A DNA stretch of 5,452 nucleotides from Sediminibacterium sp. (GTDB lineage Bacteria; Bacteroidota; Bacteroidia; Chitinophagales; Chitinophagaceae), in NCBI GenBank assembly GCA_028288645.1, contig JAQBNJ010000559.1, positions 1 through 5,452 on the forward strand, given 5' to 3'. The first letter of the stretch is position 1; every line of letters begins with the position of its first letter. This document shows, in pieces, positions 1-5,452 of the stretch. A model generated the notes under the pieces. That model had not been told where the DNA came from. It did not search any database and saw only the letters and a list, made by a program, of their open reading frames with translations. The translations under genes and the position numbers were made by a program.

Positions 1-461
1 CTGGTGGCATAACTATCAAAAATAAACTGAGCCACGAAAAATTTATCAGTTTCCCTTATGCAACCTGGTATATACAGAAACGTGAATTTGATTATGCGAT
101 GGAAGTGGGAACGGCGTCTTATATCACGGAAGATTTTGAATTGCTTCGTGAATTCAGCAAAGTGGTTTGGTTAACGGAAGATGAAGGTTTGATCGATAAC
201 TATATCCGCTATCAAATGACAGGTGCCCACAGCAAATTTCACCAGGTATTCTGGATCGAAGAAAACGGGCAGACCGCTTTTTTCGGTGGTGATGTGGCAC
301 CGCAATTACAACAAATGAAAAACCGCTTTGTTGCCAAGTATGATTTTGATGGAAAGAAATGCATGGAACTTCGCCAGCAATGGTGGCAGCAGGGACAAGC
401 TGAGCACTGGACCTTTTTATTTTACCACGATATCAAATCGCCGGTATGGCCGGCGCCGTAA
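1..461 (+). CDS. Metallo-beta-lactamase-fold metallo-hydrolase, C-terminal part (5' end outside window)
   Basis: The frame is open from base 3 to the TAA at 459-461, so the gene enters from the left and the internal ATG at 99 is not its true start. About 152 residues are visible. In family terms they cover the second half of the MBL fold. Three later metal-ligand motifs can be read: Gly-Ala-His-Ser-Lys-Phe-His (ligand His codon 228-230, the GHTxGH position), Phe-Gly-Gly-Asp-Val (Asp codon 291-293) and Phe-Tyr-His-Asp (His codon 426-428). The first visible residues, Gly-Gly, are probably the pair that follows the missing HxHxDH motif, because the FPYATWYIQKREF stretch that comes next resembles the segment after that motif in lactonase-like MBL proteins. 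Members hydrolyse esters, lactones or thioesters using two metal ions. The substrate cannot be told from this fragment. No export signal can be assessed. It converges on the Spy-like gene. Confidence 0.85.
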   Translation, partial: GGITIKNKLSHEKFISFPYATWYIQKREFDYAMEVGTASYITEDFELLREFSKVVWLTEDEGLIDNYIRYQMTGAHSKFHQVFWIEENGQTAFFGGDVAPQLQQMKNRFVAKYDFDGKKCMELRQQWWQQGQAEHWTFLFYHDIKSPVWPAP

Positions 462-463
462 GT

Positions 464-487
464 TGTGATCGTGTTCTTACGATCACA
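464..487 (+). terminator. Stem-loop directly behind the MBL-fold gene, possible terminator
   Basis: A perfect 9-bp inverted repeat (TGTGATCGT / ACGATCACA) with a 6-base loop begins 3 bases after the TAA of the hydrolase gene. Its position suggests a role in ending or protecting the 3' end of that transcript. No T-tract follows on the plus strand (the next bases are TGCCCGGGAAG), so it is not a textbook intrinsic terminator. Confidence 0.45.
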
Positions 488-533
488 TGCCCGGGAAGAA
501 AATCAAAAAAGTGTGAATACTGGATAGTCTCAA

Positions 534-553
534 TTGGTGTGAGGACACACCAA
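534..553 (-). terminator. Stem-loop behind the Spy-like gene, possible terminator of the sigma operon
   Basis: A perfect 8-bp inverted repeat (TTGGTGTG / CACACCAA) closes a 4-base loop. On the minus strand it begins 11 bases after the stop codon of the Spy-like gene, the last gene of the three-gene unit. There is no immediate T-tract on the minus strand. A run of six T appears only some 20 bases further on (complement of the A-run at 505-510). It is plausible as a transcript-end structure but not proven. Confidence 0.45.
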
Positions 554-564
554 CGGCGCGATGA

Positions 565-993
565 TCAATCCTGCTCCTTCGGTTTCATCTGTTTGGGCCC
601 GCGCATTTTCGCGCCCTGCCGCTGTTGTATTTCTTTTCTTACTACGTTCATAAAATCCCTGTCAACGGTTAGCGCTTTGTTAACCCGTTCGTCTGTAGTC
701 AGTATTTTTTTGAACTCGGTTTTGTATTTTTTGCGAACGTTAAGCATGCTTTCTTCCATTGCCAGCACATCGCCTTTATTGCCTTGTTTTGTTCTTCGCA
801 ATTCTCCTGAATAGCTATAGTATACCGGCCAGAATTTTTGCGCTTCCTCGTTGGTCAATGCCAATTGCCTGGTAACAAACGCCATCTTAAGTCCAACAAT
901 AGTAGAAGGTGGAACGCCAGGGCCATCCGGCTGTGCAAAGATGGTGCAGCAGGAGAACAACAGGAATGCGATAAAATAACAGGTTCTTTTCAT
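565..993 (-). CDS. Small exported Spy/CpxP-like periplasmic protein
   Basis: About 142 residues. The N-terminus (MKRTCYFIAFLLF then SCCTIFAQPD) is a clear signal peptide, with likely cleavage after Phe-Ala before Gln, so the product should be periplasmic. The mature part is helical and highly charged. The segment LALTNEEAQKFWPVYYSYS (about residues 44-62) is the pattern seen in Spy/CpxP/ZraP-like proteins of Bacteroidota, where an LT-x-E-EA-x-KF motif opens a helical hairpin. The C-terminus is basic and Gln/Lys-rich. I chose ATG 991-993 because it gives a compact MKR signal peptide and has AGGA 9 bases upstream. The alternative ATG at 997-999 adds Met-Ile and overlaps the preceding TAA as TAATG. 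Either way the gene is tightly coupled to the anti-sigma-like gene. By family analogy it may be a periplasmic chaperone, or a sensor or dampener for the sigma system. This is inference. Confidence 0.75.
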   Translation of the reverse strand: MKRTCYFIAFLLFSCCTIFAQPDGPGVPPSTIVGLKMAFVTRQLALTNEEAQKFWPVYYSYSGELRRTKQGNKGDVLAMEESMLNVRKKYKTEFKKILTTDERVNKALTVDRDFMNVVRKEIQQRQGAKMRGPKQMKPKEQD

Positions 994-998
994 GATCA

Positions 999-1733
999 TT
1001 ATTCCTTTTCTGAAACCGCACTCTCAAAAGGTTCTGCATTTTCTTTCAGGTATTGGTTCAGTTCTTCGTCACTTAACCGGCTTAAATTATTTTTCACATC
1101 AACCAGGTCCGCTTCACTCGCCAGCGTAGTAGCGGCAGGAACGGCCACAGAATGTTCCGGGTTATCGAGATAAGTAACCAGCTCGGCCTCGCTCACTTTA
1201 TTCATTTCAAATGATACATCTGAGCTATCCGCTTTTATACCGGTAAGACTGCTATTGCCATCGTTATACAAAAATGCACCCGTTACCAATATACCAGCCA
1301 TTACCGCAGCCGCGGCATACTGCATCCATTTACGGGCAATACGTAATGTGATCACTTTTCCTTCTTTCCGGGTAACCGCGCTAAGATCCATTTGGTCAAA
1401 ATAACCGGCTGGAACCGTATATACTTCGCTTTTGCTGATCGTATTTAATAATGGGGCCACTTCGTTCAGTTCTGCGGCCAGTCCATTAAGCTCACCCATT
1501 TTTATTTTCGACAGGATATTGGCTGATAATCCTTCAAAATAACCCGCAGGAACCTCGTAAGTATCGGCTGATGCATTGTCCAGTATGGCCCCGATCCGTA
1601 TCTTTTCCAATATGGCAGCAGGCAGCCCTTCAAAATACCCGGCGGGTACACTGAATGGGTTTACTGACTGAATATCAACGATCAATGGGCTGATATTCCT
1701 CAATTCCTGTAATATGTCTGTCTTATTTTCCAT
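999..1733 (-). CDS. Single-pass membrane protein, probable anti-sigma factor with VPAGYF repeats
   Basis: About 244 residues, read from ATG 1731-1733 (MENKTDILQEL). An upstream GTG at 1761-1763 would add ten residues but is less likely, because related proteins start close to the ILQEL segment. The order is: a cytoplasmic N-terminal part (1-136) with three VPAGYF motifs at 29-34, 61-66 and 107-112; one hydrophobic span at about 137-156 (WMQYAAAAVMAGILVTGAFLY), preceded by Arg/Lys residues that support an N-in topology; and a periplasmic C-terminal part of about 88 residues. That C-terminal part has two similar acidic segments, SEAELVTYLD (180-189) and SDEELNQYLK (221-230). There is no cysteine, so the zinc-binding HxxxCxxC motif of classical anti-sigma domains is absent. 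The anti-sigma role is inferred from topology and from its place directly behind an ECF sigma gene (38-base gap). The TAA overlaps a possible ATG of the next gene. Confidence 0.7.
   Translation of the reverse strand: MENKTDILQELRNISPLIVDIQSVNPFSVPAGYFEGLPAAILEKIRIGAILDNASADTYEVPAGYFEGLSANILSKIKMGELNGLAAELNEVAPLLNTISKSEVYTVPAGYFDQMDLSAVTRKEGKVITLRIARKWMQYAAAAVMAGILVTGAFLYNDGNSSLTGIKADSSDVSFEMNKVSEAELVTYLDNPEHSVAVPAATTLASEADLVDVKNNLSRLSDEELNQYLKENAEPFESAVSEKE
1003..1006 (-). promoter_or_regulatory. Candidate Shine-Dalgarno deciding the Spy-like start
   Basis: On the minus strand AGGA lies 9 bases before ATG 991-993, but only 3 bases before ATG 997-999. The spacing therefore favours the downstream start. 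The site lies inside the last codons of the anti-sigma-like gene, which fits coupled translation. Bacteroidota often do not use such sites, so the evidence is modest. Confidence 0.35.
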
Positions 1734-1771
1734 GATAACCACAAGCTTTGACAGCCTGTTCACCTCAAAGT

Positions 1772-2317
1772 TTAATAATTCTTTATGAATTCCTCTATTT
1801 TCTTGGCCGCATGGTGGTAACTCGCCTTCAATGCCCCTTCGCTGGTATCCAGGATACGGCTCATTTCCTGGTAAGGCATCTCGTCGTAATACCGCAGGTT
1901 AAACACCATCCGCTGTTTCTCCGGCAGTTGCTGTATGGCCAATTGTAAGCGCCATTCCAGTTTATTGGCATCAAAATTTGCATCTGCCTTTACTTTATTG
2001 CTCAATCCACTTTCTACATCACTCAAACTAACCGTGCTCCTTTTTTTCTGCTGTTCAAGGAATGTCAAGCCTTCATTGGTAGCGATCCGGTATAACCAGG
2101 TGTACAGTTGGCTGTCTTCCCTGAAATTCTCCAGGCCCTTCCACACTTTGATGAATACATTCTGCAACACATCATTGGCATCATCATGATCAACCACCAG
2201 CCTGCGTACATGCCAATACAATTTCTCCTGGTACTTATTGATGATGGCAGTAAATGCCTTCTCTTTTGTAGCAGTGTTCTGAAACTGAAACAATAATTCC
2301 TTATCGTCCGGGTGCAT
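1772..2317 (-). CDS. RNA polymerase ECF-type sigma-70 factor
   Basis: A complete 181-residue protein, the usual size for ECF sigma factors, with ATG at 2315-2317. Region 2 spans about residues 21-88. It includes AFTAIINKYQEKLYWHVRRL, then DDANDVLQNVFIKVWKGLENF (the core-binding and -10 recognition helices), then LYTWLYRIATNEGLTFL. A variable linker follows. Region 4 spans about 121-178 (LQLAIQQLPEKQRMVFNLRYY, then YQEMSRILDTSEGALKASYHHA) and forms the helix-turn-helix that reads the -35 element. No region 1.1 or 3 is present, as expected for ECF factors. It is the first gene of the minus-strand unit and is followed by the likely anti-sigma gene. Autoregulation is common for such units but cannot be shown here. 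The ECF subgroup cannot be assigned by eye. Confidence 0.92.
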   Translation of the reverse strand: MHPDDKELLFQFQNTATKEKAFTAIINKYQEKLYWHVRRLVVDHDDANDVLQNVFIKVWKGLENFREDSQLYTWLYRIATNEGLTFLEQQKKRSTVSLSDVESGLSNKVKADANFDANKLEWRLQLAIQQLPEKQRMVFNLRYYDEMPYQEMSRILDTSEGALKASYHHAAKKIEEFIKNY

Positions 2318-2330
2318 GCAGGGGTTTTTA

Positions 2331-2361
2331 TAAATATACCAAACAGTTGGATAACATCAAA
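2331..2361 (-). promoter_or_regulatory. Candidate Bacteroidota-type promoter of the sigma operon
   Basis: On the minus strand TTTG (2361-2358) is followed after exactly 19 bases by TATATTTA (2338-2331). Known housekeeping promoters in Bacteroidota have TTTG near -33 and TAnnTTTG near -7 with about this spacing, so only the last base of the second box differs. The ATG of the sigma gene lies 13 bases beyond the box, which would give a very short leader. An overlapping TACATTTG (2365-2358) matches the -7 consensus fully but has no good -33 partner. Confidence 0.4.
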
Positions 2362-2402
2362 TGTATAAAGTTTAATACCAACCACGTTTTTAACTCGCCG
2401 CT

Positions 2403-2433
2403 GCTAATAGCTAACAGCCAGTAGCTAATAGCT
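2403..2433. repeat. Degenerate tandem array of a 7-base unit (GCTAATA) that can fold as a hairpin
   Basis: Four consecutive heptamers can be read: GCTAATA (2403-2409), GCTAACA (2410-2416), GCCAGTA (2417-2423) and GCTAATA (2424-2430), with GCT of a fifth. The outer units also pair as an inverted repeat: 2403-2413 with 2422-2432, 11 positions with one A:A mismatch and an 8-base loop. The array lies between the divergent sigma and ppc genes, about 50 bases before the ppc ATG. It contains no gene. The rest of 2318-2482 holds only the promoter candidate above. Confidence 0.6.
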
Positions 2434-2482
2434 TTTCTCATTTATATGCAAATGATTTATCTTGAGCACCAGCAAGCAAATT

Positions 2483-5068
2483 ATGTCGTCATCTCTATAT
2501 ATCAACAATTTCAGGCGAAATGTAACGGACAAGTATACCATCTACAACAGCCTGTTCGCTGCATTACCTTTTTCCGGCATCGCCAATGTAGGTGCCTTGT
2601 TACCCATTTTATTGCAGGCATGTGTTGATGGTTATGCAGAAGGCAAGAGCCCGATGCAGATCATTGATCGTTTTTTTGAACAGCATACCAATGTAAAAGC
2701 TGAATCGGAAAAACTGGACCGCCTTTTTAAATTCGCGCAATACATAGAACGACAGGTGGTGTTGTTTGATGCGATCGAAGATGCTGCATTCACCACCGTA
2801 CATAATATGGATGGCGCAGGTAGTTTAAAAGCATTGACCAATGAAGCTTCATTCGCGGGAAAAACGCAGGCCTTAAAGAACAAACTCCGCAAATTCAAGG
2901 TAAGGATTGTGTTAACAGCGCATACAACACAATTTTATAACGGCAGAGTGTTGGGTATTATCAATGATATGAATGAAGCGATCGGTAAAAACGATTTTCA
3001 TACCATCAATCTTTATATCCAGCAATTAGGTATCACCCCCTTCTTTAATAAAAAACAACCCACACCTTATGATGAAGCGCTGAACCTGATGTGGTACCTC
3101 GAAAATATTTTGTATACCTCCATCGGTAATATTTACAATTTTATTGACAGGGAAATATTTGATAATAACTACGATGGTGACAACCCTTTTATCGAACTTG
3201 GTTTCTGGCCAGGTGGCGACAGGGATGGGAATCCTTTTGTAAATGCAGAAACCACGCTGAAAGTAGCGGAGGCTTTGCGTAGCGCCATCATCGTTTCTTA
3301 TTACCGCGATGTACGTAAACTCGTTCGCCGTCTTACGTTCACCGGCGTTGATACTATGATCCACAGCCTTGAACAACAACTCTACGAAAATGTATTCGGA
3401 TCAAAAGATATCAAACACATTACTGCGAATGAGTTGCTGCAACAGCTGAACGCGATCCGAACACTGGTGATTGAAAAACATCATTCGCTGTTCCTGCAAA
3501 GGATCGATAGCCTGATCCATAAAGTAAAAATATTCGGAACGCATTTCGCGGCATTGGATGTGCGGCAGGACAGCAGGATACATACCCAGGTGTTGACCGA
3601 GGTAAATGAGCAACTAAAAGTTAAAGGTGAAAAAGCGATCCTGCCGGATAATTACAAAGACCTTTCGCAGGAAGAAAAGATCAAAATTCTTTCTTCACTG
3701 GAGATGTCGATCGATCCTGCAATCTTTCCCGATGGCATTACAAAAGATACTTTGCAAAGTATGTATGCCATCAGTAACATACAGAAAATGAATGGGGCCG
3801 CAGGGTGCCAGCGTTATATCATCAGTAATTGCCAGAGCGCAGTAAATATGATGGAAGTATACGCCCTGTTTCGTTTATGTGGATGGAAACCGGAAACACT
3901 TACCGTCGATATCATTCCTTTATTCGAGACCATTGATGACCTGCACGAGGCGGAAGCCATCATGGAACTCTTATACACGCTACCGCTCTATAAACAACAC
4001 CTGCAACAGCGCCAGCAGCAGCAAACTATCATGCTCGGCTTTAGCGATGGTACAAAGGACGGCGGTTATTTACAGGCCAACTGGAGCATTTATACCGCGA
4101 AAGAAAACCTTACTGCCATCTCGCGCAAATACAATATCAAAGCAAAATTCTTTGATGGTCGCGGAGGTCCGCCTTCACGCGGTGGTGGCAAGACAAACAA
4201 ATTCTATGCATCGCTGGGAAATAATATTGAGAATGAAGAGATACAGTTAACCATACAGGGACAAACCATCACTTCCAATTTCGGCACCATACAGTCTTCG
4301 CAGTTCAATCTTGAACAATTGTTAAGCGCCGGGTTAAGCAATGAATTATTTGCTGATACACGTATGCAGTTATCGCAACACGACAGGCATTTATTAGATG
4401 AGTTGGGAAAGATCAGTTACGATGCTTATCAGTCTTTCAAAACACATCCTTTGTTTCTTTCTTACCTGCAGCAATTCAGCCCGCTGAATTATTACAGTAA
4501 AAGCAATATTGCGAGCCGGCCAGCTAAGCGCGGCGGTGGTGGCGAATTGCGTTTTGAGGACCTGCGCGCCGTTCCTTTTGTGGGAAGCTGGAGCCAGTTA
4601 AAACAAAACGTGCCCGGTTATTTTGGTGTGGGCACCGCATTGCAACATATCAAAGACCGCGGTATGTGGGAAGATGTAAAAGCCATGTTCCGCAATGTAT
4701 TGTTCTTCCGCACGCTGATAGATAACAGTATGATGAGCATGCTCAAATCTACTTTTGCATTAACGCAATACATTAAAGAGGATCCGCAATACGGCGCTAT
4801 CTGGGAGCTGATCAAAAACGAATTTGATCTTACTGCAAAACTTGTACTCGAACTATCTGATTCAACCGAACTGATGCAGGAGGACAAAACAGGGCGTGCC
4901 TCCATACAAATGCGCGATAAGATCGTTTTGCCTTTGCTTACGATACAACAATATGCGCTTCACCAGTTGCACATGAAAGAAACCGACCCTTCCATGAAAG
5001 AAGTATATGAAAAATTGATCACGCGCAGTATGTTTGGCATTATTAATGCCGCCAGGAACTCCGCCTAG
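2483..5068 (+). CDS. ppc: Phosphoenolpyruvate carboxylase
   Basis: A complete cytoplasmic enzyme of 861 residues, close to the usual size. It joins PEP and bicarbonate to give oxaloacetate and phosphate, refilling the TCA cycle. Motifs in order (residues from ATG 2483): catalytic-His motif LTAHTTQFY (His147); GGDRDGNP (244-251); LDVRQDS (358-364); LGFSDGTKDGG (518-528); the glycine-rich loop FFDGRGGPPSRGGG (556-569); SRPAKR (678-683) leading into LRAVPFVGSWSQ; and the C-terminus RNSA. Compared with E. coli, LTAHPTE has become LTAHTTQ, FHGRGG has become FFDGRGG (His579 to Asp558), and the terminal RNTG has become RNSA. Arg560 and Arg566 of the loop are kept. Lys755, Arg811 and Asn859 probably align with the aspartate-binding Lys773, Arg832 and Asn881, so feedback inhibition by aspartate is plausible. 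A Gln-rich patch (LQQRQQQQ, 507-514) looks like a surface loop. I preferred ATG 2483 to the in-frame TTG at 2462. No Shine-Dalgarno is visible. The gene stands alone, divergent from the sigma operon. Confidence 0.96.
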   Translation: MSSSLYINNFRRNVTDKYTIYNSLFAALPFSGIANVGALLPILLQACVDGYAEGKSPMQIIDRFFEQHTNVKAESEKLDRLFKFAQYIERQVVLFDAIEDAAFTTVHNMDGAGSLKALTNEASFAGKTQALKNKLRKFKVRIVLTAHTTQFYNGRVLGIINDMNEAIGKNDFHTINLYIQQLGITPFFNKKQPTPYDEALNLMWYLENILYTSIGNIYNFIDREIFDNNYDGDNPFIELGFWPGGDRDGNPFVNAETTLKVAEALRSAIIVSYYRDVRKLVRRLTFTGVDTMIHSLEQQLYENVFGSKDIKHITANELLQQLNAIRTLVIEKHHSLFLQRIDSLIHKVKIFGTHFAALDVRQDSRIHTQVLTEVNEQLKVKGEKAILPDNYKDLSQEEKIKILSSLEMSIDPAIFPDGITKDTLQSMYAISNIQKMNGAAGCQRYIISNCQSAVNMMEVYALFRLCGWKPETLTVDIIPLFETIDDLHEAEAIMELLYTLPLYKQHLQQRQQQQTIMLGFSDGTKDGGYLQANWSIYTAKENLTAISRKYNIKAKFFDGRGGPPSRGGGKTNKFYASLGNNIENEEIQLTIQGQTITSNFGTIQSSQFNLEQLLSAGLSNELFADTRMQLSQHDRHLLDELGKISYDAYQSFKTHPLFLSYLQQFSPLNYYSKSNIASRPAKRGGGGELRFEDLRAVPFVGSWSQLKQNVPGYFGVGTALQHIKDRGMWEDVKAMFRNVLFFRTLIDNSMMSMLKSTFALTQYIKEDPQYGAIWELIKNEFDLTAKLVLELSDSTELMQEDKTGRASIQMRDKIVLPLLTIQQYALHQLHMKETDPSMKEVYEKLITRSMFGIINAARNSA

Positions 5069-5113
5069 CGTTCAGGCCGCTCCAGCGGCCCGAACGGAGC
5101 GGCCTGAACGCTA
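5066..5113 (+). repeat. 18-bp perfect inverted repeat including the ppc stop codon; strong hairpin, possible terminator
   Basis: Bases 5066-5083 pair perfectly with 5096-5113 around a 12-base loop (5084-5095). The TAG stop of ppc is the first three bases of the left arm. The loop (AGCGGCCCGAAC) differs by one base from bases 5098-5109 of the right arm (AGCGGCCTGAAC). The element is therefore one inverted and two direct copies of a 12-base unit. It is much richer in G+C than its surroundings. No T-tract follows (the next bases are AAAGCACG), so termination is possible but not in the classical form. Confidence 0.75.
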
Positions 5114-5150
5114 AAAGCACGATCATCCTATCAAACACCAACTAACAAAA

Positions 5151-5452
5151 ATGAAAAAAACATTCCTCTCTTTCATTCTGCTCATCGCTGTCACCACTAC
5201 ATTCTCCCAGGATCTAACCGGCACATGGGGCGGAATTATTCAAGGCTCTGCAAAGGGAACCGGGCGCAACAGTTCTTTTTTTCTTGAGATCAAGCAGAAA
5301 GGCAGGAGTATCTGGGGAGTATATAATATTACTGATTCAAATAACAATACGGTCATTAATTGTTTATGCAATGTAACTGCAATGCTTCCTAAAAAACCAA
5401 GCGCCTTTATTGACCTCTACAAAGAGCGTGTGGTCGATTATGATAAAAAAGC
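5151..5452 (+). CDS. Small secreted protein of unknown function, N-terminal part (3' end outside window)
   Basis: The ATG at 5151 opens a frame that stays open for 100 codons to the window edge. The first 20 residues (MKKTFLSFILLIAVTTTFSQ) form a typical signal peptide with likely cleavage before or after the Ser-Gln pair. The mature start is DLTGTWGGIIQG. A Gly-Thr-Trp-x-Gly opening followed by alternating beta-like segments (FFLEIKQKGRSIWGVYNIT) is common in small secreted beta-sheet proteins of Bacteroidota and vaguely recalls lipocalin-like folds, but I do not recognise a named family. Two cysteines close together (NCLCNVTAML) follow in the visible part. It begins 82 bases after the ppc stop and 37 bases after the hairpin. 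The A-rich leader (AACAAAAATG) suits Bacteroidota initiation. No promoter is visible in the gap, so read-through from ppc or a promoter overlapping the repeat are both possible. Confidence 0.7.
   Translation, partial: MKKTFLSFILLIAVTTTFSQDLTGTWGGIIQGSAKGTGRNSSFFLEIKQKGRSIWGVYNITDSNNNTVINCLCNVTAMLPKKPSAFIDLYKERVVDYDKK

Noticed and set aside
446..814. Plus-strand open frame starting inside the end of the MBL-fold gene
   Set aside because: It runs antisense through the Spy-like gene, which has a clear signal peptide and family pattern. The translated product is Cys/Ser/Leu-rich without domain features, and the frame crosses both hairpins.
565..999. Lipoprotein reading of the Spy-like signal peptide (Leu-Phe-Ser-Cys)
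   Set aside because: Phe before Ser-Cys is a poor lipobox, and a normal signal peptidase I site (Phe-Ala before Gln) follows a few residues later.
1734..1763. GTG start extending the anti-sigma-like protein by ten residues
   Set aside because: The ATG at 1731-1733 fits the usual N-terminus shortly before the ILQEL segment. The extension shows no conserved pattern. It cannot be fully excluded, as the sigma stop lies only 8 bases upstream of it.
2403..2433. CRISPR-like array
   Set aside because: The units are 7 bases long and contiguous, with no unique spacers and no cas genes nearby.
2433..2464. Possible ppc promoter (TTTT, then TATCTTG about 21 bases later)
   Set aside because: Both boxes differ from the TTTG / TAnnTTTG consensus, so the match is too weak to annotate. 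The true ppc promoter remains unseen.
2462..2482. TTG start adding seven residues to PEP carboxylase
   Set aside because: The ATG at 2483 is in frame and gives an N-terminus of normal length before the conserved KYTIYNSLF segment. There is no ribosome-binding evidence for the TTG.
3026..3379. Minus-strand open frames inside ppc (also at 2609-2898, 3401-3613 and 4618-4905)
   Set aside because: They are antisense shadows of a fully conserved enzyme gene, with no start signals or domain features of their own.

Overview
The window looks like ordinary chromosome from a member of the Bacteroidota, most likely Chitinophagaceae-like. The lineage call is an inference. It rests on the Bacteroidota style of the PEP carboxylase, the VPAGYF-repeat anti-sigma-like protein, Ala-Gln and Ser-Gln type signal peptide ends, the near absence of Shine-Dalgarno sequences, and a TTTG-N19-TATATTTA promoter-like element. 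I found no mobile element, CRISPR array, tRNA or rRNA.

Layout. Bases 1-461 (+) hold the C-terminal part of a metallo-beta-lactamase-fold hydrolase whose N-terminus lies outside the window. A convergent gap (462-564) carries two separate perfect stem-loops, one just behind each flanking gene. Bases 565-2317 (-) form a compact three-gene unit read from right to left: an ECF sigma factor (1772-2317), a single-pass membrane protein that is probably its anti-sigma partner (999-1733), and a small exported Spy/CpxP-like protein (565-993). The gap 2318-2482 separates this unit from the divergent PEP carboxylase gene. It holds a candidate promoter for the sigma gene and a short array of a 7-base repeat that can also fold into a hairpin. 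Bases 2483-5068 (+) encode a complete PEP carboxylase (ppc). Its stop codon sits inside an 18-bp perfect inverted repeat (5066-5113). From 5151 to the right edge is the start of a small secreted protein of unknown function.

How the genes work together. The minus-strand unit reads as a cell-envelope sensing module: sigma factor in the cytoplasm, anti-sigma spanning the inner membrane, Spy-like protein in the periplasm. PEP carboxylase is an independent anaplerotic enzyme that makes oxaloacetate for the TCA cycle. The flanking hydrolase and secreted protein have no visible functional link to either.

Nothing here is clearly a new biological system. The points most worth a second look are the three-armed repeat at the ppc stop codon, the heptamer array in the divergent intergenic region, the triple VPAGYF repeat in the cysteine-free anti-sigma-like protein, and the altered active-site motifs of the PEP carboxylase.
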